From the NCBI RefSeq assembly GCF_003248355.1, contig NZ_QKWY01000001.1:1384001-1448000 (forward strand): a DNA stretch of 64,000 nt, in the 5' to 3' direction. The stretch comes from Streptomyces sp. AC1-42W. GTDB lineage: Bacteria > Actinomycetota > Actinomycetes > Streptomycetales > Streptomycetaceae. The notes beneath the pieces are model-generated. The model saw only the letters and a list, made by a program, of their open reading frames with translations, ran no database searches and was not told the origin of the DNA. Every line of letters begins with the position of its first letter. The stretch's first letter is position 1. Of the stretch, positions 32,850 through 43,441 are shown piece after piece. A program made the position numbers and the translations under genes.

Positions 32850-33880
32850 CCTCGACCACCACCAAGCCGCCCGCGGCCGCGGCGCCCTCCGACGCGGGCA
32901 GCCGGCCGTTCCCGCTCGCGCTGCGCAGACTGCTGCACGCGCGGGAGGGCGGTGTCTTCGCCGCGCTCGTCCTGCTCTTCGTCCTGGGCACCGTGCTCTC
33001 GCCGACCTTCGCCCAGTCCGACAACCTCCTCTCGGTGGGCCAGCAGATCGCGCAGATCGGCATCATGGCCGTCGGGGCGACCTTCGTCATCCTCAACGGC
33101 GAGATCGACCTCTCGGTCGGCTCCACCTACGCCCTCTCCGCGATCTCCACCGGAATGCTCATATCGGACGGCTGGAACTGGCCCGCGGCCATGCTCGTCG
33201 GCCTCACGGTCGGCGCCCTCGCCGGGCTGCTCAACGGCCTCGCCGTGGTGGTCCTCGGCGTCCCGTCCTTCATCGTCACCCTCGGCACGCTCAGCGTCTT
33301 CCGCGGCATCGCCCTGCTCATCTCCGACGGTGCCCCGATCTCGCTGAGCTCCTCCCAGCCCGGCGTCGCCGACTTCAACCTGCTCGGCCAGGGACGGCTG
33401 TTCGGCCTCGTGCCCATGCAGTTCGTCTTCTTCGCGGCCGTCGCCGCCGTCGGAGTCGTGCTGCTGGCCCGCTCCCGCTTCGGCTTCAACACGTACGCGG
33501 TCGGCGGCAACCAGGAGGCCGCCCGGCTCGTCGGCGTCAACGTCAAGCGGGTCAAGCTGACCGCCTTCGTCCTCTCCGGCTTCACCGCGGGCCTCGCCGG
33601 TGTCCTCGGCCTGTCCTTCCTCTCCTACGTGCAGGGCGTCACCGGACAGGGCCTGGAACTCACCGTCATCTCGGCCGTCATCATCGGCGGCGCCGCCCTC
33701 TTCGGCGGTTCCGGAACGATGTGGGGCACCATCATCGGCGTCGCCTTCATCGGTCTCCTCCAGAACATCCTCAACATCAAGGGCATCTCGTCCTTCTGGC
33801 AGACCGTCGTCACCGGTCTCGTCATCGTCGCCGCCGTCGCGGCCGACACCTGGCAGCGCAAACGCAAGACCCGCGCCTGA
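32846..33880 (+). CDS. Ribose-type ABC transporter permease (RbsC family)
   Basis: The 344-residue permease starts at GTG 32846 within the kinase stop. It has about nine hydrophobic segments and the family landmarks NGEIDLSVGSTYAL, GLLNGLAVVVLGVPSFIVTLGT and VISAVIIGGAALFGGSGTMW. It forms the homodimeric channel of a carbohydrate importer of the CUT2 class together with the lipoprotein and the fused ATPase encoded next. Confidence 0.92.
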   Translation: MTSTTTKPPAAAAPSDAGSRPFPLALRRLLHAREGGVFAALVLLFVLGTVLSPTFAQSDNLLSVGQQIAQIGIMAVGATFVILNGEIDLSVGSTYALSAISTGMLISDGWNWPAAMLVGLTVGALAGLLNGLAVVVLGVPSFIVTLGTLSVFRGIALLISDGAPISLSSSQPGVADFNLLGQGRLFGLVPMQFVFFAAVAAVGVVLLARSRFGFNTYAVGGNQEAARLVGVNVKRVKLTAFVLSGFTAGLAGVLGLSFLSYVQGVTGQGLELTVISAVIIGGAALFGGSGTMWGTIIGVAFIGLLQNILNIKGISSFWQTVVTGLVIVAAVAADTWQRKRKTRA

Positions 33881-33929
33881 TCCGCACCGCTCTTCCGCTG
33901 ACCCACGGATTCGATGAAGGAGCTCTCCC

Positions 33930-34960
33930 ATGTCCCCGCGCACCCTCCTCAGAAGCCTCACCGCGGCCACCGCCGCAGCAGTGGTCCTCTCCCTCACCGC
34001 CTGTGGCGCCGTCACCTCCGCCGACGGCGGCTCCGGTGACTCCGGCGACGGCTCCTTCGAGCTCGCCTCGTACATCCAGCAGCGGATCGACGACGACAAG
34101 CCGATGCGCATCAAGCTCAGCTACCACGACCCGTCCCTCGCCTTCGCCACACCGATCGCCGCCGGCATGAAGAAGGCCGGCAAGGAACTGGGCGCCGACG
34201 TCGCCCTCATCGGCCCCACCGGCGGCGACGCCGCCAAGCAGGTCTCCGAGATCCAGACCCTCATCCAGCAGAAGGCCGTCGACGGCCTCGCCGTCTCCTC
34301 CGCCTCCAGCGACGCGCTCAAGCCCGTCATCAGCCAGGCGTACAGGGCGGGCATCCCGATCATCTCCTTCAACACCGACAACCCCGACTCCGAACAGATG
34401 GGATTCGTCGGCCAGGACCTCAAGGGATCGGGCAAGTCCCAGGCCGAACAGCTGCGCAAGGACCTCAAGGGCGACGTCAACGGCAAGTCCGTCGTGGTCT
34501 TCTCCGTCGACACCGGGGCCGGCTGGTCGCACGACCGCTTCAACGGCTTCAAGGAGGGCCTGGACGGCAGCGGACTGAAGATCGTCGGCCCGGTCAACGT
34601 CGGCAACGAACCCAGCAGCGCCTACAACACCGTCGAGTCCACCATGTCCGGCCAGTCCGGTGTGGCCGCCGTCGCCGGCCTCGACTGCTGCTCCACCACG
34701 GCCGCGGCCAAGTGGGTGGCCCAGTCCGGCAAGGCCGACGACATCACCGTGGGCGGCTTCGACCTCCTCACCCAGACCGCCGAGTACATCGAGCGCGGCG
34801 TCCTGAACTTCAGCATCAGCCAGAACCCGGCCGAGCAGGGCTACCAGGCCGTCAAGGTGCTGCACGACTTCCTCGCCGACGGCACCGAGATCAAGGGCGT
34901 GGACACCGGAGCCCAGTTCGTCACCCGCGACAACCTCGCCGACGTGGCCGTGGAGGATTG

Positions 34961-34961
<1 letters not shown>
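33930..34961 (+). CDS. Ribose-type sugar-binding lipoprotein (RbsB family)
   Basis: A 343-residue protein with a lipoprotein signal (VVLSLTACGAV; lipobox Cys at about 26), then a Ser/Gly/Asp linker. The periplasmic-binding fold shows LSYHDPSLAFATPIAAGMKK, IQTLIQQKAVDGLAVSSAS and AVAGLDCCSTTAAAKW. It belongs to the PBP1 sugar-binding group. The CUT2 arrangement of permease, binding protein and ATPase makes this the substrate-binding subunit. Which pentose it binds cannot be read from sequence. Confidence 0.9.
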
Positions 34962-36523
<1,562 letters not shown>

Positions 36524-36579
36524 CCCCGCCCGCCCACAGACCCGACGGTCCCCGAGGCCCCACCCGAAAGGAACCCACC

Positions 36580-37035
36580 ATGAAGCGCTCCGGCATCCTC
36601 AACGCCGAACTCGGCGGAGTCCTCGCCACTCTCGGCCACACCGACCTGCTGCTCGTCGTCGACGCGGGCTTCCCCGTACCGCGCGACGCGCACCGCATCG
36701 ACCTGGCCCTCGCCGAGAACCTGCCCGACCTGCGCACCGTCCTCGGCCTGATCGCCGACGAACTGGTCGTCGAAGGCGTCGTCCGCGCCGAGGACGTCCC
36801 GAGCCACAACCCCCGCCTCGACTCCTGGCTGCACGAGCGCTTCGCCGGCGCCGAGTTCACCACCCGCCCGCACGCCGAGGTCCTCGGCGACCTCGCCCGC
36901 GAGGCCAAGGCCGTGGTGCGCACCGGAGCCTTCGAGCCCTGGGGCAACATCGGCCTCTACTGCGGCGTCGACGCGCCCCGCTGGTTCGGCGGCGAGGGCG
37001 TCGTCGTCCCCGAGCAGTACGCCTCCAAGGTCTGA
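36580..37035 (+). CDS. RbsD/FucU-family sugar mutarotase
   Basis: The 151-residue protein from ATG 36580 is of normal RbsD length. It carries MKRSGILNAELGGVLATLGHTD with the active His, VVDAGFPVP with the Asp, and the C-terminal RTGAFEPWGNIGLYCG. RbsD interconverts pyranose and furanose forms so that the kinase receives the form it can use. Placement between the transporter ATPase and the aldolase supports a single catabolic route. Confidence 0.93.
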   Translation: MKRSGILNAELGGVLATLGHTDLLLVVDAGFPVPRDAHRIDLALAENLPDLRTVLGLIADELVVEGVVRAEDVPSHNPRLDSWLHERFAGAEFTTRPHAEVLGDLAREAKAVVRTGAFEPWGNIGLYCGVDAPRWFGGEGVVVPEQYASKV

Positions 37036-37156
37036 ACCGTGCCGGCCCGCACCCGGGCCGGACGGCACCGTCAACTCGCGGCGGCAACCCGTGGAGAAGA
37101 CCCGGTGGCCGATCCGCCGGACTCCCGCCGCCACCCCAACCGAGGGAGATCACCCC

Positions 37157-37870
37157 GTGTCCGAAACCATCGTCAATCCCGCCGAACTCGACCTCACCCC
37201 TGCTGAGTTGGCGCCCTTCATCCAGCACACCAAGATCGACCCGGACGCGACGCGCGACGAGATGATCGCCCACGCCCGGGAGGCCGTCACCCACGGCTTC
37301 AACGCGGCGATGGTCCCCGCCTCCTGGCTGCCGGTCGTCGTCGCCGAGCTGAAGGGCACCGGCGTCGAGGTGGCCTCCGCCCTGGACTTCCCGACCGTCG
37401 GCGTCATGACCAGCGCCGGGAAGGCCGCCGAGGCCGCCGAGATAGCCCGCCTCGGTGCCGACCAGCTCGACATGGGTGTGCAGGTCGGCTGGATCAAGAG
37501 CGGCCGCTACGACGACTTCCGCGAGGACATCGCGGGCGTCGTGCGCGCTTCCGGCCTGCCCGTCAAGGTCATGCTGGAACTGCCGCTGCTGACCGACGCC
37601 GAGAAGGAGGCCGCCGTCGAACTCGCGATGGAGGCGGGCGCGTCCTTCCTGAAGAACGCCAGCAGCGGCCAGATCGAGACTGCGAATCCCACCAGCATTC
37701 GTTACCTTGTTGACCGGGCGCGAGAAGGGGTCCGGGTGAAGGCATCCGGCTCGATCAAGAGCTACCGCCAGGGCCTGGAGCTGCTGCGGGCGGGTGCCTC
37801 CCTGCTCGGGACCAGCGCCGGCCTGGCGATCATCACCGACACCGGTGACGCGTCCACCGCCAGCTACTGA
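37157..37870 (+). CDS. DeoC/class I aldolase family protein
   Basis: This is 237 residues from GTG 37157 behind GAGGGAGA. The DeoC active-site set is present: Asp in QLDMGVQVGW, the Schiff-base Lys in VKVMLELP, the second Lys in FLKNASSGQ, and VKASGSIKS near the end. DeoC cleaves 2-deoxyribose 5-phosphate to acetaldehyde and glyceraldehyde 3-phosphate. FLKNASSG differs from the usual FIKTSTG, so a related sugar phosphate is possible. Together with the kinase, mutarotase and importer this makes a complete uptake-to-cleavage pathway. A strong terminator follows. Confidence 0.85.
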   Translation: MSETIVNPAELDLTPAELAPFIQHTKIDPDATRDEMIAHAREAVTHGFNAAMVPASWLPVVVAELKGTGVEVASALDFPTVGVMTSAGKAAEAAEIARLGADQLDMGVQVGWIKSGRYDDFREDIAGVVRASGLPVKVMLELPLLTDAEKEAAVELAMEAGASFLKNASSGQIETANPTSIRYLVDRAREGVRVKASGSIKSYRQGLELLRAGASLLGTSAGLAIITDTGDASTASY

Positions 37871-37883
37871 CCGGAAACCACCC

Positions 37884-37921
37884 AGCCGTACCCCGGCCGC
37901 CCGCGCGGCCGGGGTACGGCT
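37884..37921 (+). terminator. Terminator of the sugar operon
   Basis: AGCCGTACCCCGGCCG (37884-37899) and CGGCCGGGGTACGGCT (37906-37921) make a perfect 16-bp stem with a 6-nt loop, 13 bp after the aldolase stop. Confidence 0.85.
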
Positions 37922-37980
37922 TCCACGCCGGGGCGACACCCGTCTCCCCGGCGACTGCGCAGTAAGGAGATGCGACCACT

Positions 37981-38739
37981 GTGACGGCCGACAAAGGCGG
38001 GCTCCCAGGCATCAAACGGGACGTCCCCACGGCGATCCACATCCAGATCTCGGAGCACATCCGGCTGCGGATCGCCGGCGGCGAGTGGCCGCCGCACTAC
38101 CGGCTCAAGAGCGAGCCGGAGCTGGCCCGGGAGTTCGGGGTCAGCCGCGGCACGCTGCGCAGGGCGCTGACCACCCTGATCGAGGAGGGCCTGCTGCGCC
38201 AGGTCCGGGGCCGGGGCACCTTCGTGACCTCGACGACGATCGAACCCGCCATCGCGCAGAAGCTGAGCACCCTGTCCGAGGACTTCGCCGACCAGGGCGT
38301 GGTGACCACGACGACGGTGCGCGAGTGCGCGCTGATAGAGCCGCCCAAACCGGTCTCCGCCCTGCTGGACGTGTCCCCGGAAACTCGCGTCCTGCGCCTG
38401 GTCCGGGTGCGGCGCACCGAGCAGGGGCCGGTCGCCCTGCTGTTCAACTTCGTGCGCACCGACCTCGCGCCCGGCATCGAGAAGGTCGACTTCACTTCGG
38501 CCAGTCTCTTCGGCGTCCTGGAGGGCACGTACGGGCTGAAGATCGCCACGGCCCGTCGCACCTTCGGCGCGGAGGCGGCCGGCGCCGACGTCGCCGCCGA
38601 CCTCGACCTCGCCGAGGGCGCCCCGGTCCAGTACCTCCAGCAGGTCACCTACCTCGCCGACGACCGACCCGTCGAGTACTCCGACGTCTGGATCCACAGC
38701 GGCCGGCTCCGTCCGACATCCCTCCTGCTGCGCCGCTGA
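37981..38739 (+). CDS. GntR/HutC-family regulator, likely of the sugar operon
   Basis: The 252-residue protein starts at GTG 37981 (AAGGAG about 10 bp upstream). The winged-helix reads IHIQISEHIRLRIAGGEWPP, then SEPELAREFGVSRGTLRRAL and LIEEGLLRQVRGRGTFVTS. The C-terminal UTRA domain includes VLRLVRVRRTEQGPVALLF and PVQYLQQVTYLADDRPVEYS. UTRA domains sense small effectors such as sugar phosphates. It follows the operon terminator by 59 bp, so it has partly independent expression; the inverted repeat near 31868-31914 is its plausible target. Confidence 0.88.
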   Translation: MTADKGGLPGIKRDVPTAIHIQISEHIRLRIAGGEWPPHYRLKSEPELAREFGVSRGTLRRALTTLIEEGLLRQVRGRGTFVTSTTIEPAIAQKLSTLSEDFADQGVVTTTTVRECALIEPPKPVSALLDVSPETRVLRLVRVRRTEQGPVALLFNFVRTDLAPGIEKVDFTSASLFGVLEGTYGLKIATARRTFGAEAAGADVAADLDLAEGAPVQYLQQVTYLADDRPVEYSDVWIHSGRLRPTSLLLRR

Positions 38740-38766
38740 ACGCGGCGGCGCTCAGGGGGCCCACCG

Positions 38767-39341
38767 CACCCGGTGTTCCGTCAGGTGGGCCAGGACCGCG
38801 TGGTTGGCCTCCCAGCCGTCGGGGGCTGTGACCGTTGGCCGCCTCCGGCGGCGTGCCGGACTCCGTCCGGCAGGTGGGGTGGCGCCGGGCTGAACGCCTG
38901 CCGGGGCGGCCTCCGGAGCGGCGATCAGGAACGCCAGGCCACCCGGTGTTCCGTCAGGTGGGCCAGGACCGCGTGGTTGGCCTCCCAGCCGTCGGGGGCT
39001 GTGACCGTTGGCCGCCTCCGGCGGCGTGCCGGACTCCGTCCGGCAGGTGGGGTGGCGCCGGGCTGAACGCCTGCCGGGGCGGCCTCCGGAGCGGCGATCA
39101 GGAACGCCAGGCCACCCGGTGTTCCGTCAGGTGGGCCAGGACCGCGTGGTTGGCCTCCCAGCCGTCGGGGGCTGTGACCGTTGGCCGCCTCCGGCGGCGT
39201 GCCGGACTCCGTCCGGCAGGTGGGGTGGCGCCGGGCTGAACGCCTGCCGGGGCGGCCTCCGGAGCGGCGATCAGGAACGCCAGGCCACCCGGTGTTCCGT
39301 CAGGTGGGCCAGGACCGCGTGGTTGGCCTCCCAGCCGTCCG
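38767..39341. repeat. 173-bp direct tandem repeat, three full copies plus a partial
   Basis: A 173-bp unit is repeated head-to-tail from about 38771, 38944 and 39117, with no differences that I can see, and a partial fourth copy from 39290 to 39341 that is the 3' end of the helicase gene. Each unit carries the last 23 codons of that gene (PDGWEANHAVLAHLTEH...) plus about 100 bp of noncoding sequence with small hairpins (TGCCGGAC/GTCCGGCA). The outermost copy ends HRVRWAP and stop at 38752, the inner ones HRVAWRS and stop, suggesting the gene originally ended at 38752. 173 is not a multiple of three. Confidence 0.9.
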
Positions 39342-40605
39342 GGAACTTCACCGTGACGCCCAGTTGGACCGGTTCCGTCGAGGGGTGTTCGTCCAGGAGG
39401 TCCGTCACGCCCTCGCGGCAGACCACGACGCACGCGTGGCGGTGGCGGGAGGCCAGCACGCACAGCCGGCCCGTCTCCAGGTGGAACGCGGTGGCGTCCG
39501 GGCGGCCGGACAAGGGGTGCAGCACCACCGTGACGTCGAACTCGCGGCCCTGCAGCCGGTTCGCCGTGTCCACCGCGACCCCGGTCACGCCCAGGTCCGC
39601 CAGCGCGGCCCGCACCGCCGCCGCCTGGTCCCGGTGGGCCGTGCCGACCGCGACCCGGTCCGCCGTCACCGGCGCCGGGTCCGGGGAACGCTCGCTCGTG
39701 GCCGCGCCGCCCCGGTCCAGCAGCCGGCGGACCACCAGGGCCACCGCCCCCACCGCCTCCGGGTCGGTGCGCGGGGTGTGCCGGGCCGGCAGTTCGAGCA
39801 GGCCCCAGCCCGACTCCGCCGCCTCGTCCAGCACCCGGTCCGCCGCCGACCCGTCCGACGCCACCCCGAAGGACAGCCGCCGGTCACCGTGGTCCGTACC
39901 GCTGCGGAACGGCGTGTACGGGTAGAACGCGTCCGACACCAGCGGCGCGGCCGACGCCGGCAGCCGCCAGGAGACCGGCAGCCGGTGCTGCGGCAGCTCC
40001 GGATTGTGCGCGAGCAGCGTGCTCACCGCACTGGCCGCCGGGTCGTAGCTCAGCCCCGCCCACTGGTCCGCGCCGACGATCGAGAACGGGTCCAGCTGCC
40101 CCGGGTCACCCACGAACAGGGCCCGCTCGAAGAGCCCGGCCACCGCCAGCAGCGCGTCCGACCGCATCTGGTACGCCTCGTCGACGATCGCGTGCCCCCA
40201 CGGCTCCACGTTCTTCACATGGGCCCACTTCGCCGCCGTCGAGATCACCACGTCCAAGTCCGCGAGATCGGCCGCCTTCGCCGACTTCCGCACGTTCGCC
40301 AGACCGTCCAGCACCTTGTCGTACGGATCGGAGTCGCTGCTGTGCAGCCGGCCGACCGGCAGCTCGGGCTCCTTCTCGGCGAGCCGCACCACCAGGTCGT
40401 CCACCTGCGCGTTCGTCTGCGCGACCACCATCAGCGGACGCCCCGCCGCCGCCAGCTCCAGCGCGGCGCGCACCACCAGCGTCGACTTCCCGGCCCCCGG
40501 CGGGGAGTCCACCACGACCCCCCGCGCCGAGCCGTTCAACGTGTCGTCCAGGATCTTCGCGGTGGCCAGGCCCGCCGCCGCGCCCGGATCGAAAACGGCC
40601 GTCAC
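39271..40605 (-). CDS. Superfamily 1 (DNA2/NAM7-like) helicase, third gene of the nuclease-helicase operon
   Basis: A 444-residue ATPase from GTG 40605, overlapping the previous stop as GTGA. Motif I is VVDSPPGAGKSTLVV, motif Ia PLMVVAQTNAQVDDLV, motif II HAIVDEAYQM, motif III ALFVGDPGQLDPF, motif V VDTANRLQGREFDVTVVL and motif VI LCVLASRHRHACVVV. This is the order of AAA_11/AAA_12 helicases such as Dna2 and Upf1, but in a compact form without N-terminal extensions. The C-terminus has been altered by the 173-bp repeats. It probably unwinds nucleic acid for the Cas4-like nuclease encoded first. Confidence 0.87.
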   Translation of the reverse strand: MTAVFDPGAAAGLATAKILDDTLNGSARGVVVDSPPGAGKSTLVVRAALELAAAGRPLMVVAQTNAQVDDLVVRLAEKEPELPVGRLHSSDSDPYDKVLDGLANVRKSAKAADLADLDVVISTAAKWAHVKNVEPWGHAIVDEAYQMRSDALLAVAGLFERALFVGDPGQLDPFSIVGADQWAGLSYDPAASAVSTLLAHNPELPQHRLPVSWRLPASAAPLVSDAFYPYTPFRSGTDHGDRRLSFGVASDGSAADRVLDEAAESGWGLLELPARHTPRTDPEAVGAVALVVRRLLDRGGAATSERSPDPAPVTADRVAVGTAHRDQAAAVRAALADLGVTGVAVDTANRLQGREFDVTVVLHPLSGRPDATAFHLETGRLCVLASRHRHACVVVCREGVTDLLDEHPSTEPVQLGVTVKFPDGWEANHAVLAHLTEHRVAWRS

Positions 40606-42212
40606 AGCAGGTCCTCCTGGGTCACGGGATCGGGTTGCTCCGCGGCGTCGAGGCCGCCCGGCGGACCGCCGTGGGTCCACGGCGTCTCCTCCGCGTCCGG
40701 CAGCCGCGGCCCGCCGCGCTGGTCGTGCTCGAACAGGGTCCAGGCGATCCGGTCGCCCCGCTCCGGGACCGAACCCGGCACCGGCTCCTTGCCGCGCCCC
40801 ATCCGGTCCGTGATCCGCAGTACCAGCGACAGCGCGCCGCCCTCCTCGTCCGCCGGCTCCAGCGCCACGAACTCGGCGGTCTGCGGCCTGCCGTCCAGCG
40901 AGCGGTACACCTTGACGCCCGCGGCCAGCTGCGGCCGCTCGTCCGTGCGGACCGTGACCAGCGGGCGCGGTGTGGGCCGCTTCGACTCGGAGTACGCCAT
41001 CTCCACGTCGCACACCTCGCCCACGAACGCCTCCCCGGCCAGCCGGCGGCCCGCCATGACCAGCGGATCGTCCAGCGCCTCCTGCGCCTCCAGCTGCGCC
41101 TGGGCCGTCTCCCGCGAGGCCAGCTTGCGGGCGGCCGTCACCGCGTCGTCCCGGCGGGGTTGCGGCGGCTCACCGGAGCGCACCCGGTCCCGGTGCGCGG
41201 TGAACGACCAGCGGTCCCTGGTCCAGCGGTCCTCGGCCCTGGCCCCCTCGGGCAGCTCCCGCAGCAGGTCCAGGCCCCGCCACACCGCGTCCCAGGTCGG
41301 CCGGAGCACCCCGGCCAGCAGCGCCCTGATCTCCCGCTCGGCGCCGGTCAGCTCGGCCAGCCGGGCATCGGCCGCGAGCCCGTCCTCCGCCGCCGCCAGC
41401 GAGCCGCGCGCCCGGTCGTACCTCTCGATCGTGGGGGCCAGCAGCCGGTTGTCGAAGTCCGGATCGGTGGCCGGACCGGCCGGCGGGCACAACAGCTGCC
41501 CCGCCGCGTCCCTGGCCAGCTCGGCCCGGAGCGCCGCCTCGGCCCCCGACGCGCCGGCCGGCGGGTCGATCCAGGCGAGCAGGGCCCCCAGATGCTGGTC
41601 CTCCAGATTCGACTGGCCGGTCGCCCAGTGCCGGTTCAGCAGGTCCGTGCAGGCCAGCAGCAGGGAGGAGCCGGGGACCCGCGCCCGCTCCCCGTAATGC
41701 GTCAGCCAGCGCCCGAGCAGCGGCACCCGCGCGGGCGCCGGGTACGGGGTGTCCGGATCGTCCTCGGCGGTGCGCCGGAACCGCATCGAGCGGCCCAGCA
41801 GCCGGACGAACTCGATGCCCGCCCGGCTCGGTACCACGAGCTGCGCGGCGTCCACGCACAGCTCCGTCTCGACCTTGACCCGCTTGCCCGTCGCCGGATC
41901 GGCCTCGCTGCGCTCGGCGGGCTCCACCACGTCGGTGTACGCCTCGATGTGCGGCAGGACCGCCTCGGCCAGGTCGGCCAGGAACGCGAAGCGCAGGTCG
42001 CGGTCGCGGGGCTGGGGCACGGCCAGCAGCCGGGGCGCGTCCCGGTCCGTGCCGACGAGGGCGCCGAGCGGGGCGCCCGCCTCGCCCGCCGTGGTCAGCG
42101 GCACCAGGACGAGCGGCCGGTCCGTCAGCCGGCGGTGGCGGACGGTGGCCGTGGGCCGGGCCCGGCCGCTCTCCACGGCCTCCATCCGGGCCAGGGTGCT
42201 GATCAGTGACAC
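40602..42212 (-). CDS. Unrecognised 536-residue protein between nuclease and helicase
   Basis: It starts at GTG 42212, overlapping the nuclease gene by 10 bp, and its stop overlaps the helicase start, so the three are translated together. I do not recognise a domain. Features seen: a beta-rich first 70 residues (RPLVLVPLTTAGEAGAPLGA), a helical middle (SSLLLACTDLLNRHWATGQS; WDAVWRGLDLLRELPEGARA), a basic segment around 350-380, and a beta-rich C-terminus (VYRSLDGRPQTAEFVALEPA) resembling a small barrel. No nuclease or NTPase motif is visible. An adaptor or DNA-binding subunit of a nuclease-helicase complex is the natural inference. Confidence 0.8.
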   Translation of the reverse strand: MSLISTLARMEAVESGRARPTATVRHRRLTDRPLVLVPLTTAGEAGAPLGALVGTDRDAPRLLAVPQPRDRDLRFAFLADLAEAVLPHIEAYTDVVEPAERSEADPATGKRVKVETELCVDAAQLVVPSRAGIEFVRLLGRSMRFRRTAEDDPDTPYPAPARVPLLGRWLTHYGERARVPGSSLLLACTDLLNRHWATGQSNLEDQHLGALLAWIDPPAGASGAEAALRAELARDAAGQLLCPPAGPATDPDFDNRLLAPTIERYDRARGSLAAAEDGLAADARLAELTGAEREIRALLAGVLRPTWDAVWRGLDLLRELPEGARAEDRWTRDRWSFTAHRDRVRSGEPPQPRRDDAVTAARKLASRETAQAQLEAQEALDDPLVMAGRRLAGEAFVGEVCDVEMAYSESKRPTPRPLVTVRTDERPQLAAGVKVYRSLDGRPQTAEFVALEPADEEGGALSLVLRITDRMGRGKEPVPGSVPERGDRIAWTLFEHDQRGGPRLPDAEETPWTHGGPPGGLDAAEQPDPVTQEDLL

Positions 42213-43441
42213 AGGGCCCGCCCCTCCAGCGCCTCGGCGCGCAGGGCGGCCGCTCGGCGCAGGGCGGCGACCGCCGGGTCCGCCGGATCACCCTCCTTGC
42301 CCGAAGCCGCCGCCAGCACCCCGGCGACCGTCGTCAGCCCGCCCAGCTCACCGCGCACCCCGCGCCCCAGCGCCTCCACGGCCCCCTCGGCGCGGGCCCG
42401 CGCCCGGCAGTGGAAGGCCAGCTCGCAGGCGGACAGGCACTCCGGCGCGTAGGCGGCGGCGACCGACTCGACGGCCGACGCCAGCTCGCAGGGGGAGCGC
42501 TCCGGATCGAAGGTGGCGCCCTCGGGCAGGGCCGCCGCGATCTCCTCGACCCGGGTCAGCCGGGTCAGCTGGCGGCGGGTGACCGCGCGCTGCTTGCGTA
42601 CGTCCACGACGGAGGCGGCCGGCAGGTTGGAGAAGTCCTTCGGGCACACCAGCAGCACCCGGTGGCCCACCCGCGCCCCGTCCGTGACCTCGGCGACCCG
42701 CTCCAGCGCCAGCACGTAGACCGCGGACTGGCGGGCCGCGGCGCCCACCTTCGCGGCGTCCGCCGAGCCGTCGATCATGGGGAACGACTTGATCTCGACG
42801 ACCGTCCAGGTGCCGTCCGGATGCACCACCACCGCGTCCGGCTCCAGATAGGCCGGCGAGCCCGCCACCTCCAGGGCCAGCATCGGATGGTCGAGCAGCG
42901 CCCAGCCGGCCGCCTCCGTCGCCTCCCGCAGGGCGAGCGCGGTCCTGGCGGCGCGGCCCTCGGGCCCGGCGGCGGCCAGATCGGGCACCCGCACCTCGCG
43001 CGGCGGTTCGCCGCCGCCCCCGAGCCGTTCGTACAGCAGCCGCATCAGCTCCGTACCGCCGTCGGCCTTGACCCGTGCCTCGAAGGCGTTGCCCCGCATG
43101 AAGGCGAACTGGGACTGGCCGAACGGGGCCGGTGAGCCCAGCGCGGAGGCGAGCGCGCCCTTGTCCACCCCGGCGCCGTCGAGCAGGGCGCGCCGCTTGC
43201 AGCCCGGATTGGCGGCGAGCGCGGCGAGCGCGCGGGCGTCCAGCGGACGCGGCGCGACCGCCGGGCCCCTCAGCTCAGCGAGCCGCCGTCGCAGGGTCCC
43301 CGTCGGGGGCGCGTCCCGCCCGGTCGGAGGCGTCGGCCCGGCGGGGCGGGCCGTCCGCCGCCGCGTCGGATGGTTCTGCGGAGGAGGTCCGCTGGCCGGG
43401 GATTCGCTCACCCGCCGAAGTCTCGCACCCGGCACTGACAT
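42203..43441 (-). CDS. Cas4/AddB-like PD-(D/E)XK nuclease with predicted Fe-S cluster
   Basis: This is 412 residues from ATG 43441, or 402 from GTG 43411. The nuclease motif is LEPDAVVVHPDGTWTVVEIKSF (PD, then E-x-K). One Cys lies early (NPGCKRRALL, about residue 81) and three late (ECLSACELAFHC, about 330-345). One N-terminal and three C-terminal cysteines around a PD-(D/E)XK core is the iron-sulfur staple of Cas4, AddB and Dna2-type exonucleases. It is not next to cas genes, and the operon partner is a Dna2-like helicase. The start region overlaps the PAP2 gene by about 140-170 bp in another frame, which is unusually long. Confidence 0.82.
   Translation of the reverse strand: MSVPGARLRRVSESPASGPPPQNHPTRRRTARPAGPTPPTGRDAPPTGTLRRRLAELRGPAVAPRPLDARALAALAANPGCKRRALLDGAGVDKGALASALGSPAPFGQSQFAFMRGNAFEARVKADGGTELMRLLYERLGGGGEPPREVRVPDLAAAGPEGRAARTALALREATEAAGWALLDHPMLALEVAGSPAYLEPDAVVVHPDGTWTVVEIKSFPMIDGSADAAKVGAAARQSAVYVLALERVAEVTDGARVGHRVLLVCPKDFSNLPAASVVDVRKQRAVTRRQLTRLTRVEEIAAALPEGATFDPERSPCELASAVESVAAAYAPECLSACELAFHCRARARAEGAVEALGRGVRGELGGLTTVAGVLAAASGKEGDPADPAVAALRRAAALRAEALEGRALCH

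Noticed and set aside
38767..39341. Possible CRISPR array from evenly spaced repeats
   Set aside because: Units are 173 bp, contiguous, without unique spacers, and contain a gene's 3' end.
42203..43441. Cas4 of a CRISPR-Cas locus
   Set aside because: No cas1/cas2 or array anywhere in the window; the operon partner is a helicase.
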